Shown here: piece by piece, positions 54,013 to 64,000 of the stretch
How the letters are laid out: each line of letters opens with the position of its first letter
Numbering within the stretch: the first letter of the stretch is position 1
DNA from: Selaginella tamariscina
Taxonomy: Eukaryota; Streptophyta; Lycopodiopsida; Selaginellales; Selaginellaceae
NCBI GenBank assembly: GCA_003024785.1
Contig: PUQB01000550.1
Location: forward strand, 62,001 to 126,000
Reading direction: 5' to 3'
DNA length: 64,000 nt
Notes under the pieces: generated by a model
Told to the model about the DNA's origin: nothing
The model's database searches: none
Seen by the model: the letters and a program-made list of their open reading frames with translations, nothing else
Program-made: the position numbers and the translations under genes

Positions 54013-54905
54013 ATGTGTGTATGTGTATGTGTATGTGTGTGCGCGCGTGCGTGTTCGAATACGCATGTGGATATATTCATACAGCGTAATATGAATTGTT
54101 CGTGCACATGGCGCGTCTCATATATCTGTATTCACCTTTTTACTAATGTTTCTCAGGTCGAAATTGATCATTAATACAGTACATTTACATACATATACAA
54201 CACACAAACGTTTAATATGCTGACGTGTCATATGTCGTAATCAACGGCTGATACTGAACATGCGTGTCATATATAGCTCGTTTTCCCGCTTTTTAAATTC
54301 AAATTTCAATATATTATATACAAGTACACCTGATAAACGATAATATATTATTCTCTCTCACGTGCACGCACACACACACACCGCATATGGATTGCTGCAT
54401 ACATTCCTGCAGCTCTTTCACGATAGAAAACAGTGCGTTCGACACCTACTACAGTTCAGTTTGAACTGCACTTGAGTTGTTTACTCCTAGAAGTAAACAT
54501 ACGTTTCCTCTATATAATTTTTTCATTTAAGTAACGTTTATATAGTTGACCCACACACAATATCAAAGACAACACTTCTTCTTATATATTGTTGTATATA
54601 GCAGTATACCAAAATGTTTATGAGAAATGTAATATGTAAATAAATAAATCACCCTAGTGATACTATAATGAATTAAAGGTAAACTAGGTGGTACAAGATA
54701 GGTAAGGGAATTGACTACATTAATGCCATATTCTTCCTACTGTGTACAGGACAGCTTCTCTATCGTCCACCTCCACATACACCTGTGTGTGCATGTGCAT
54801 ATAAATAGTTTCTATGTTGTTAGATATGGAAGCTTTAACACTATGCATAGAAAAGTAGTAGTAGTTATAGTTTATATGTATACAACATAATCATGTATAT
54901 ATACA
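54013..54905. other. Spacer with simple repeats
   Basis: No gene is recognised; there are CA- and TA-rich tracts. Confidence 0.5.
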
Positions 54906-55190
54906 TCATATACATGTACATAAGTACATGATGTATAATATAACCAAAACTCCTATAAAGTAAAGGGAGACATATTTCAACCAAGATGATGGAACTTCAT
55001 AACAGGAGCTGTTACTCCAAGTTAGTGTGTGAATTCTCCGCAGTGCCTTTGTTCCAAAAATCAGCTGAGCAATTGACTCTGAAGCTGCCTGTGACCGTGC
55101 TCCGTACTCCTCTAAAATACTCCCTAACACTGTTAAAAGGTGAGAATCAAAGTTCTTAGACTGTTCAGTATGCATAAGTTTCTAAAGTGA
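54906..55190 (-). other. Possible exon of an unrecognised gene
   Basis: A minus-strand frame reads SHLLTVLGSILEEYGARSQA, then SESIAQLIFGTKALRRIHT and a hydrophobic end. Composition is protein-like and unlike the simple repeats around it. No family, start or splice partner could be fixed. Confidence 0.25.
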
Positions 55191-55902
55191 TCACAAATAG
55201 TTGGAGTGGCTTTTAAATTTTATATGAACTCTATAAAAGTTTTTAAGATTTAATAATGCCATCGTACAAAGATTGCACACCGGAGGTCGTGTAAAAATAA
55301 GGTTATAAAAAATGAAAAGACATGTAAATTTAAAAAACATATAGATTGGTCTTAAACAAGATTGGTATTAACAAGAGTGAATGTGATTTTTAAATAATTT
55401 TTGACAACTTTTAACAATGGTGTTAAATAATAATATAATATAATATTCGACAGTATAATTATAATATTAATATCCCTTAATTAATTTACTTAAAAGTTTA
55501 TACATGTCCTTATTCTTTCATTATTAAAATCAAAGAGGTTATATTTCAGCTTTTTGAAGATAAATTACAAACTGCTATTAGATTTCCAAAGCAATTTATA
55601 ATTTACTTCAAAAAAATTAAAAACATAACCTACTTAATCTTAATATCATTTCTTCTTACTAATAAAAAAAGTAAGAACATATATAGACTCCTGAATGAAT
55701 TAATTAAAAATTATTATCATAATTATGTTATCAAATATGCATTCAATTACTGATTTATCATTTAACACTATTATTAAAGATTGTAAAAAATTATTTATAA
55801 CTCGTATCCACTCATATCCAAGACATCAATATGTTTTTTGAATTTGCAAGCCATTTCATTTTTATCCCTCAGTCAGCCTGCCAAGAAACACAAAGAACAA
55901 TT

Positions 55903-56017
55903 ATATGAACTTATTTGCATTCTCAGCCGCATTTGCAACTACTCCTTGCCCCACATTCTCAGCTTCTCCTTGCGCCGCACTGTCAATCTGCTCCTTGGCC
56001 GAACCCTAAAGCAGAAT
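55903..56017 (-). other. Possible terminal exon, unrecognised
   Basis: After an acceptor-like CTTTAG, the minus strand reads AKEQIDSAAQGEAENVGQGV, then ANAAENANKFI and a stop. It is Ala/Glu/Gln-rich and helical, perhaps a stress-type or late-embryogenesis-like tail. Support is weak. Confidence 0.25.
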
Positions 56018-56409
56018 ATTCGTGAAGATAAGTCCTAACTCCCTCACATTCTCTACACCTAATTAGGGTTTTGGATTAAGGTGGTTTAAACAATAAAAGT
56101 TTGTTATTTAATTTATTTACACAAAGCATCCAAGCGTGTTATGTTGTAAAACATGCATATATAATATTTATTTACTATATATAAGTGTGAAATGTATATG
56201 TTAGTAAACATGTGTATTATTTAATTATTTATTCTTTTAATAAAGATGTGTATAAAAAGTGGTAGTAGAACTTCCTTTGAAATTATATTAATATTAACAA
56301 GCTCTAATTACTATTGTAAGAACATATATACACACTTGAACACATATTAACATACACATTAATATTCTTTCCATACCTCTTATATAATATTCCTTGTAAA
56401 CAAACTTAC

Positions 56410-56604
56410 ACATATGATAGATACACAACGAATGTACATCCACATACATATGTACAGAAAACAATATCTATACATGTGATAATATTGAATATTTTAGTTT
56501 TCTGTACTATTCGAAATAGTATACTCCTGATGTAGTCGTATCGTGTATATTATGTTAGTATTTGATACACACGATGTGTATAGTGTATACACATACATAT
56601 ATCA
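56410..56604. repeat. 195-bp inverted repeat, left arm
   Basis: This arm is the reverse complement of 58043-58239 with fewer than about ten differences by eye (for example AGTTTTCTGTACTATTCG against CGAATAGTACAGAAAACT). The 1.44-kb loop holds five TPX2-like exons. Confidence 0.95.
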
Positions 56605-56654
56605 GGTTATAGACACATACGTACCTACACGTTCTAATATATGTTTTGCTTTAG

Positions 56655-57679
56655 GAGCGTGAGTTTGTGCAAGAGCTATCTAAACAAATACTCACAGAGT
56701 CTATGCAAAGAATACCCAAAGCAAATCTCCTACCATTTACTACAGACTTCCCCATGGTATGTGATGTGTGTGTTTTCGTTCTATGTATATGTGTTCTATG
56801 TGTGTCATATACGGGTGTATGTTTTATTAAAATATTTGATCAACTTTCCCTTATGCATCTTATAAAGTTTCAGCTCTCTCTCTCTCTCACACACACACAC
56901 GCACATTGTTAATGCAGGTACCACCAAAGCCAGCTCAAAAACCATGTACAGACCTGAGAAAGCCGAACAATATAAATTCCGTGCTCAACCCGTTTGCAGG
57001 TAATTAATTAATTATTTGATTAGTTAAATTATTAAGGAATAGTAGAGATTTGTTAAGTGTATACTCTATACGTACATACACATACAAACACATGTAAATA
57101 TTTTATTACGATTTAGTTCAAGTAAACATTGTTATACATATTAAACGATTTATTTATGTATATTTCTTAGTTAGTAATGTAAACAATTATTTATTTAACA
57201 GTGGTCCAGTGTTGGTCCTGGAAGCCCTCTAACAGAGATTAAGGAGTTTAATTTTCAAGTTTATGAACGTGCAGCTTATGGGAAAAGGGTATAGAAGATC
57301 AATCAATTAATTAATTAGTTATAATAATATCTATACGTACATTGCATGTGCTTACATACACTATATTGATATTTACACACACACACACATGCATTTACAT
57401 AGATATTCACATACACCACACACACACACACACAGGTACGTGTATTAAGCATGCTGTTTCAGATGCTTGAGAAGCAAAACAAGTATAAACAATTAAAAGA
57501 GGAGTTAGAAGCAGGCAGAAAGGTACATGCACTTTGTAAATCTAAACAATAATGTAATTAATCCAAGTATTACGCATGCTTAAATTTAATTACGTTTAAA
57601 CATGTGTTTAGATAATTTGCTTAATAAAATCCACGAGCACGTCCCATGCCATTATTTGACAGGCCATTTATCCCCAGAG
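56655..57679 (+). pseudogene. TPX2: TPX2 C-terminal exons, plus strand
   Basis: Five exons with AG/GT borders: 56655-56756 (EREFVQELSKQILTESMQRI, PKANLLPFTTDFPM), 56918-56999 (VPPKPAQKPCTDLRKPNN), 57202-57288 (SPLTEIKEFNFQVYERAAYG), 57436-57522 (MLEKQNKYKQLKEELEAGRK) and 57612-57679 (RPMPLFDRPFIPR). Order and motifs match the C-terminal half of plant TPX2, a spindle microtubule-nucleating protein that activates Aurora kinase. Frame breaks fall in exons 3 and 5. The N-terminal half does not lie upstream on this strand. Related exons lie to the right on the minus strand. Confidence 0.65.
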
Positions 57680-58042
57680 GTAATGTGTGTACATTAAGTA
57701 CTCTAAATGTGTGTGTGTGTGTGTGTTAATATCTAAAGGTGTATAATTTTATTTTATCCCTCAAAATCACACACACACACACACACATATATATAAGTAT
57801 AAATACATGTGCAAGCGTAAAAACCCATAAAAATCACATTTAAATTTATGTTAAGGGTTAGTGTAAAGCAGCCTTAATTATACATTTTGGTGTACTAAGT
57901 ACACTGATGTTCTGGAACGTGTGTGTGATAAACAGGAAGCTAGAAGATTAAATAACTGCAAATGTATTTAAGTCAATATATTAGTAAATAAAAAATAATA
58001 TCTTTCATTGGTGTGGATGTGTGCGTGTGCGTGTGCGTGTGT

Positions 58043-58239
58043 TTGATATATGTATGTGTATACACTATACACATCGTATGTATCAAATACTAACATAATA
58101 TATAAATACGACTACATCAGGAGTATACTATTTCGAATAGTACAGAAAACTAAAATATTCAATATTATCACATGTATAGATATTGTTTTCTGTATATATG
58201 TATGTGGATGTATATTCGTTGTGTATCTATCATATATGT
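58043..58239. repeat. 195-bp inverted repeat, right arm
   Basis: Partner of 56410-56604. It ends about 30 bases before the plus-strand exon at 58270. Confidence 0.95.
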
Positions 58240-58269
58240 GTGTGTGTGTGTGTAACACTCTTTTCTCAG

Positions 58270-58559
58270 GAAGAAGAAGAGATGGTGAAAATGCCAAAAT
58301 TAAAGCACTGCCTTTAATAAAAAAGGTAGAAATTAATCAAAATAAACAAAGATATATATTTAATTAATTAAGCTAAACATTTTGTCCAACGGTAAGTGTA
58401 TACACAAAATATATGTGTATGTATACATGTCTATATACACCAGTGTCTATTTGACGATAGAGTTCAACTTGCTATGGTGTATCGCTTACATAATGTCATT
58501 AGGAATTCAACTTTGCTACAAACGGAAGGTTTCATCACCAGGAAGACACTCTTGTGGAG
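58270..58559 (+). pseudogene. Two further TPX2-like exons, plus strand, out of order
   Basis: 58270-58326 reads GENAKIKALPLIKK, and 58503-58559 reads EFNFATNGRFHHQEDTLVE. Both are bordered by AG and GT. In TPX2 such motifs (KFKARPLNKK-like, then a PQEFHFATDER-like block) lie before the C-terminal exons, but here they lie after them. They are degenerate relative to the family. Confidence 0.4.
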
Positions 58560-58740
58560 GTATGTATAAGACAGACATACACATATGTACGTTATGTGTA
58601 TATGTATATGAAATATATGTGTAGTATATCAATGCTTGATGTCTTTATTTGACAATAAAAAATAAAGATAGAGGGAAATTCCAGGCATGTCTATAATATA
58701 CCGTACGGCACACACACACACACACACACCACACACACAC

Positions 58741-59223
58741 CTTGGCTTGACTCGTAAAGAAACTTGAAAATCACCAAAAGACTTCCTCCTTTGTTCTTCT
58801 TATTCTGAGAAAGTTGAACAGGTTGCTCTGAAGCTTTCTGTGTTACACGTTGTATGGCACGCTCCATAGTTTTCAAATGAAGTTCCTACACATCCATTTA
58901 TATATAATTTAGTGTATAAACTTATAGATTAACTATATATTATATAAATAATACACAGTTTTAAATATTAATACCAAGCTTATGCAGATACATGGAATTG
59001 TGGAAGTTGAGGTATACTTCTCGGCAAGGCAGGCAACGTAGGTGCCTCAAGAATCTGCAAACTCCATATTACTAGATATGTGTCTCTGTATGTCTGTAGC
59101 GTGTGCATGTGTGTATAATGTATGTACGTCTGTGTGAAATAGTTTACTTTTAATCATAGTCTAACCTTGAACTTTTGCAGCTTAGAAAGCATTTCTTCCT
59201 CAAGTTCAGCAGTGCTTTTCACC
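58741..59223 (-). CDS. TPX2: TPX2 middle exons, minus strand
   Basis: Three canonical exons: 59223-59166 (VKSTAELEEEMLSKLQKFK), 59054-58992 (ILEAPTLPALPRSIPQLPQF) and 58886-58741 (ELHLKTMERAIQRVTQKASE). They join smoothly into the conserved middle block of plant TPX2. The following C-terminal exons should continue leftwards on the minus strand, but the C-terminal exons found there (56655-57679) are on the plus strand. The donor of the 58741 exon starts a (GT)n tract. Confidence 0.65.
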
Positions 59224-59254
59224 CTGATTGTACACTCAATTAGAAATAATAATA

Positions 59255-59255
<1 letters not shown>

Positions 59256-59297
<42 letters not shown>
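59256..59297. repeat. (CA)n microsatellite
   Basis: About 20 CA units, followed by ATGTATGTATAC. Confidence 0.95.
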
Positions 59298-59300
<3 letters not shown>

Positions 59301-59540
59301 GTATGTATACATACATATCTATAATAGATACACGAACACTGACAAAAAATTCTTAATTATCTGTTGCTTGTGTGTGGTGTGTGTAAACGGATAAGAAGCT
59401 ATACTTTGGTGGTCGTGATCGATGAGAAGTCTCTGCATACGTTATACGTACATATATATACATATGCATACTTACTGGTTCGTAGCTATATTATATGTTT
59501 TCTTGTAAAAACATGTTATCTTCACATAATTATTACTAAC

Positions 59541-59701
59541 TGTAAGATCCACGTGTACGGCTGCATGTGCACATACTATTATTAGCGTAGTGGATTTTGA
59601 TAGCCGTCGGATTGGATTCAATCTGGACCACTCGCTCTTGTATATAAGTTAGGGTTTCTGAACTAATGGATATACACATTTCTATATTCCGAGCTCTCAC
59701 A
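59541..59701 (+). repeat. 5' LTR of element E
   Basis: Starts TGTAAGATCC and ends CTCTCACA. A TATATAAG box lies at 59641-59648. No complement of its predicted RNA start is present at the PBS, unlike elements A and F. Confidence 0.65.
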
Positions 59702-59814
59702 TTGGTGGAGGTGAGGGGCACCTCTAATTGTCCCTACGGAGTGCTCGGATTTGTGTCTTTTTTCTCTGTCTTCTTAGGTCTAGCTTTTCCATTGTCTAGA
59801 TCTATTCCTTTCTT

Positions 59815-60774
59815 GTGGATTTTGTCTCTTCTTCATCCATGAATCCACAACAGACAAATCCCTTGTCTGTGGAGCAGTTACTCATGCAGTTGTTGGATGC
59901 CATGCGTGTGCAACTGAACAATCATTCTCAGTTGATGGCAGCATTCACAGGCCAGGGTACTCCTCCTACGCATGTTGCAAACCCCCGTGTCCGACCGGAT
60001 TTCTTTCGCGGAAATCCTGGAGATGATGTGTACCATTGGTTTGACCACTTCACTGTGGTTGCCACATATCATTCGTGGGACGGTGCTCAGTGTTTGCGCG
60101 AGTTTCCTACTTGTCTTCAAGGGACGGCGTTGCAGTGGTACAATGGTCTGGACGTTGCAACTCGTGGAGATTGGAATATTCTTCCAGAGATCTTCAAACG
60201 TGCATTTGGGCATGCGGACGACTGTGATGATGCTTTTCAGCAGTTGCATCGTATTCGTCAGGAGCCATCTGAGTCGGTGATGCAGTTTGGTGTTCGCTTT
60301 CGAAGCCTTTTGCTGCGTGCAGAACCTAACATGTCGGAACGCATCAAGTTAGGTATGTTGTGGCCAGCACTTCGTCAAGACCTTGTGGGGCTTGTGCATG
60401 CACTAGCTCCAGTGACTCTTGACGATGCTTTGAGGCTGGCACAACGATATGAGTCGTCACCTCTCCCACTTGTGCCTTCACGTGCTCTTGTTCCACTCCA
60501 TGTTGGGGATGGACCTGCTCCGATGGAGGTTGAGGCTGTTGCCGCTCGTGTACCAGCACAAGGTGGGGCCCGTGGACGAGGACGTGGACGTGCAGTTCGT
60601 TGTTGGGCATGTGATGAGGTTGGACACACGTATCGGCGCTGTCAACGGTTTCCCGATTGGCGTCCCCCATTTCCAGGATGGAGGCCATGGCGGCAACAAC
60701 GTCCGGTTGGTGCTGCTGCAGTGGAAGGTTGTGATGCGGTGGATCTTCCGGGAAACGACGAATCGCACGAGTAG
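59815..60774 (+). CDS. Gag of element E
   Basis: Uninterrupted frame of 319 codons; the second Met (MNPQQTNP, 59839) is an equally good start. The gag core has FFRGNPGDDVYHWFDHF near residues 63-80, GTALQWYNGLD near 105 and RFRSLLLRAEP near 160. A Gly/Arg-rich stretch leads to one zinc knuckle, CWACDEVGHTYRRC, near residue 270. It would form the virus-like particle and bind element RNA. Protease lies in another frame after the stop. Confidence 0.9.
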   Translation: MDFVSSSSMNPQQTNPLSVEQLLMQLLDAMRVQLNNHSQLMAAFTGQGTPPTHVANPRVRPDFFRGNPGDDVYHWFDHFTVVATYHSWDGAQCLREFPTCLQGTALQWYNGLDVATRGDWNILPEIFKRAFGHADDCDDAFQQLHRIRQEPSESVMQFGVRFRSLLLRAEPNMSERIKLGMLWPALRQDLVGLVHALAPVTLDDALRLAQRYESSPLPLVPSRALVPLHVGDGPAPMEVEAVAARVPAQGGARGRGRGRAVRCWACDEVGHTYRRCQRFPDWRPPFPGWRPWRQQRPVGAAAVEGCDAVDLPGNDESHE

Positions 60775-60899
60775 AGGAGGGTCCTCGTGCGAATAAATTA
60801 GTGACCCCTCCATCTTTCTTTCGGGAGTATCATCAAGGGGTTCACTCGGCACCAAATCATCCGGTTTTCACTTTTCAAGCTCGTTTCAATCGCACACCT

Positions 60900-63800
60900 C
60901 CCTGTTTTCCTTTCAGTGTTGGTGGATACAGGTTCAAGTTTGTCCTCTGTTTCTCAATCTGTTGCTACACGTTGCAGCCTTCATTTGCGTCGTGCGGTAG
61001 AACCAGTCTTCATTCTGTACGGCAACGGACATACTCATGCTTGTTCGCGGGATGAAGTGGACATTGTTGTTCGTGTGGATGATTGTGAGCTCGAGCTTCA
61101 ATCTTTGCGGGTGGTGCCGAGTCAAGCTTTTCACCTTATTCTTGGTATGGATTGGTTAACTCGCAATCATGCCAAGTGTGACTTTGAAAAGTCTCCCCCT
61201 TGTTTGACTCTCCCTCGTCTTTCTTCCATTCCTCTTACTTCTATTCCACTTCGTCCATCTGCTTCCACCTCTGCTTCCATCACTTTTGTCTCACCCTTAT
61301 TTCCAACCATTTTCCCTTCATGCTCTTCCTTTTCTTCTTTGGATCCATCAGATGATCGTCGTGCTGTAGTTGTTGATCAACTCAAGAAGGAGTATGCTGA
61401 TCTTTTCAACTTCGACTTGTCATCTGGGGCCAAGATTGCGACACGCCACCCTATTCCAACTGGAGAAGCTAGGCAATCAAAGTACCTGTTCGGCGTCGAT
61501 CACCAAAGGAGCTCAAGATCTTACGAGCGAATGTCAAAGAGATGTTGGAGAAGGGTGTTATCCGGAAGTCTCGAAGTCCTTGGGCGTGCGAACCTCACCT
61601 TGTGACGAAGCCTGATGGGAGCGTTCGATTCTGCATTGATATCGCCCGTTAAATGAGGTAACCGTCTCAGATGTGTACCCACTTCCTCATACTGCAGACC
61701 TTTTGGATCGACTGGGGCGGAGCCGTTGGTTCACCAAGTTAGATCTCGCATCTGGATATTGGCAAGTTCCGATGGCTGACATGGACATTCCCAAGACTGC
61801 TTTTCGACACCATTTGGCCTGTACGAGTTCCTGGTGATGCCTTTCGGTTTGAGCAATGCTCCAGCAACTTTCCAGCGTATGATGGATGAGGTTCTTTGCG
61901 ACATGCCGGAGGTGACTGCCGATTTCATCGATGATGTTTTGATCCATTCGGATGGAACGTGGGAGGAGCATGTCGGTGATGTACGTAAGGTTTTGGATCG
62001 ACTGCGGGAAGTTGGTTTGAAGTTGAAGCCATCTAAGTGTGTGTTTGGATCAAAGGACACCACTTATCTGGGTTATCGCATTTCACGTGAAGGTTTGCAA
62101 GTCGATCCTGACAAACTAGTTGCAGTTTTGAAGTTCCCTACGCCAAGTGTGTGAATGATGTGCAACGCTTTCTTGGCAAGGTACAATATCTGGGTCGTTT
62201 TGTGGATCATCTTTCAGATCGTACTGCACCGTTGCGCGCGTTGTTGAAATCGTCAATGACTTCTTTTGTTTGGTCTAAGGATTGCAAGCAGGCATTTGCA
62301 GATCTCAAAGAGTTGTTGACGACTCCTCCAGTTTTGGCGTACCCGGATTACACCGTCCTTTCATCTTGCGTGTAGATGCTTCTGACATCGGCCTCGGGGT
62401 GTATTGATGCAGGAGAGTACAAGTGTTCCTGGCCAACGACATCCCATTGCGTACATCAGCCGTACATTGCAGCCAGCAGAGGTGAATTACTCCACAACTG
62501 AAAAGGAGTGTCTAGCAGCAGTTTGGGGTTTTGAGAAGCTCCATGCCTACTTGCATGGTTCGCGGACGTTGTTGGAAGGTGATCATGCAGCAGTCACTTC
62601 GTTGTTGAAGCGAAAGAATTTGATTGGGCGTACTGCTCGGTGGGCCTTGAAACTTCAAATTTACGACTTTGAAGTTGTTCATCGTCCAGGGAGTTCCATG
62701 GCTGATGCTGATGCTCTTTCTCGGGCTCCTCTTCCACCTTCTCTCTCTTCTGTTGCCCCAGAGGAACCAGTTGTTCCAGCTTCAGTGGACTTTTTGGATG
62801 AAGATTCCGTACCATCAGCAGTTGCTGTGCTTGACGTTCAGTGTCCGCAGAATGCAGAGTTAGATTTGCCGTCTTTGGATGAGGTTCGGGAAGCTCAAAA
62901 GGTTGAGCCGTGGATTCGAAGGCTTCGTGATGGGTTTGAGAATCCTGCATCACTTGCTGATGACTTGCCTTTCAGGCATTTACATTCACAGTATCGCCTT
63001 CAGGATGACCTTCTTTATTTTGTGGGGACTGATCCAGATGATCCTTTGCGGTTGGTGGTGCCTTCAATCTTCATTCCACGCTTCCTCCATGCTTACCATG
63101 ACTCTCCTATTCTTGGCGGGCACATGGGACATCGTCGGGTGATGGAGAAGCTGCGCAGATCTTTCTATTGGCCGGAGTTGCGAGGAGATGTGATTCGGTA
63201 TGTGCGTAGTTGTGTGTGGTGCCAAGCTCGCAATACTCCCCCATGTGCTTCGGAAGGACGGTTGGAGTCAATTGCAGTTTCTCGTCCGTTTGAATTGGTG
63301 GCATTTGATTTGATGGGACCTTTTCCGCGGTCAACTGCTGGTAACGAGTACGTTATTATTGCTTCTGATTACCTAACTCGTTGGGTAGAAGTTGGTGCTC
63401 TTGCTAGTGCGACTGCTTCTGCTGTTGGTCAGTTTCTCCTGAATCGGGTCGTGTTTCAGCATTCTTGTCCGGAGCGAATTCTCTCGGATAATGGTCCCGC
63501 ATTTATGGCTGAGGCATTTCATGTTTTGACATCTCGATTAGGGATACGCCACACTTTCACAAGTGCTTATCATCCTCAGACAGATGGTTTAGTGGAACGG
63601 CTTGTCAGAACCTTCAAGGGGATGATCGCAAAGTATGTGAACTTTCAACATTCAGATTGGGATGGTTATCTGCCGTCTCTCCGATATGCTTATGTCACTG
63701 GAGTTCAAAGTTCCATTGGTACTTCTCCATATAAGCTTTTGTATGGTCATGACCCGGTGTTGCCAACGGAGTTGGGTTTGCCTCTCGGTTACCGCGAGCT

Positions 63801-64000
63801 GCTGATGCTAGGTCGTGGGATCGGTATCTGACGAGCATCTTCCATTGGTTCGTGCGGAGTCAGCAGAACACTTGGGCCGCGTACAAGTAGGACAACAACA
63901 ACGGTACAACTCGCATCATCGTCCTCCTGCGGAGTACAAGGTTGATGAACTGGTGTTGGTTCGTTTTCCCAAGCTTACGGTACGTGGTTTAGCTAAGAGT
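60900..64000 (+). pseudogene. Pol of element E (protease, RT, RNase H, integrase), frameshifted
   Basis: Protease has LVDTGSSLSSVSQS (about 60919) and LILGMDWL. RT runs from about 61370 to 62150, with MPFGLSNAPATFQRMMDEVL and the catalytic FIDD. The connection and RNase H cover about 62160-62700 (STTEKECLAAVWGFEKLHAY). Integrase follows, with an H-H-C-C zinc site (HMGHRR, then CVWCQ), AFDLMGPFP, ILSDNGPAF and HPQTDGLVERL. The long frame 62404-63831 is intact for RNase H end and integrase, and the end continues in another frame past 63830 (VDELVLVRFPKLT). Most breaks are single missing bases. Confidence 0.88.

Larger units (their letters stand above)
59541..64000 (+). mobile_element. Gypsy element E, 5' LTR to integrase, cut by window end
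   Basis: LTR (59541-59701), PBS-like TTGGTGGAGGTGAGGGGCAC (59702-59721), gag, protease, RT, RNase H and integrase follow in Ty3/gypsy order on the plus strand. Domains are recognisable throughout, and the RT active site (FIDD) and integrase D, D, E residues are present. The frame is interrupted at roughly 60915, 61480, 61650, 61815, 62150, 62370 and 63830. It is the full-length relative of element D (same TGTAAGAT LTR start and TTGGTGGAG site). Confidence 0.9.

Noticed and set aside
59878..60855. Minus-strand frames opposite gag of element E
   Set aside because: They are shadows of the gag reading frame without independent motifs.

Overview
The window reads as nuclear DNA of a green plant. 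It has many short exons with GT-AG introns, plant-type ubiquitin residues (Ser19, Asp24, Ala57), a fused NADPH-thioredoxin reductase/thioredoxin (NTRC, a chloroplast enzyme of oxygenic phototrophs), TPX2 exons, telo-box-like AAACCCTAA motifs before genes, and several Ty3/gypsy LTR retrotransposons. A vacuolar iron transporter of the long-loop (bacterial-like) type and Tf1/sushi-like gag proteins suggest a non-seed plant or streptophyte alga rather than a flowering plant. That placement is inference.

Layout. 1-11 kb is a mosaic of four broken LTR retrotransposons: A (48-3332, minus), B (3333-6098, plus), C (6158-9962, minus, gag-protease only) and F (9984-10944, minus, gag plus one LTR). 11-17.7 kb is gene-poor. 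It holds a degenerate minisatellite, a scrap of 18S rRNA/ITS1, and a 1.79-kb solo LTR with a perfect 5-bp target duplication. 17.9-18.6 kb holds a broken zinc-ribbon gene. 19.7-24.0 kb (minus) is a multi-exon leucine-rich-repeat gene. 26.4-34.0 kb is an AT-rich tandem segmental duplication. 34.8-35.8 kb (plus) is the iron transporter and 36.2-40.3 kb (minus) is NTRC; the two converge. 41.7-51.2 kb holds three related RING-H2-like genes, interrupted by gypsy element D (44.9-47.4 kb, minus) and a four-unit polyubiquitin gene with a heat-shock-type promoter. 52.5-54.0 kb is an orphan 3' piece of the RNA polymerase II largest subunit gene with its heptad tail. 56.4-59.2 kb holds scrambled TPX2 exons on both strands around a 195-bp inverted repeat. 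59.5-64.0 kb is gypsy element E (plus), cut by the window end.

Two themes stand out. First, elements A and F each carry a primer-binding site complementary to the predicted 5' end of their own transcript, the self-priming arrangement known from Tf1. In both, the complement starts exactly 32 bases after the start of a TATA box. Second, nearly every conserved protein (ubiquitin, NTRC, LRR, RPB1, RING, gypsy pol) is broken by small indels, often one base missing from a homopolymer. This looks more like residual assembly error than universal gene death and should be resolved before any gene is called a pseudogene.

The host genes do not form an operon-like unit. The only possible functional grouping is the RING-like genes around polyubiquitin. 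Introns and intergenic DNA are rich in (CT)n(CA)n, (AT)n and (GT)n arrays, and several introns begin directly with a (GT)n tract at the splice donor.
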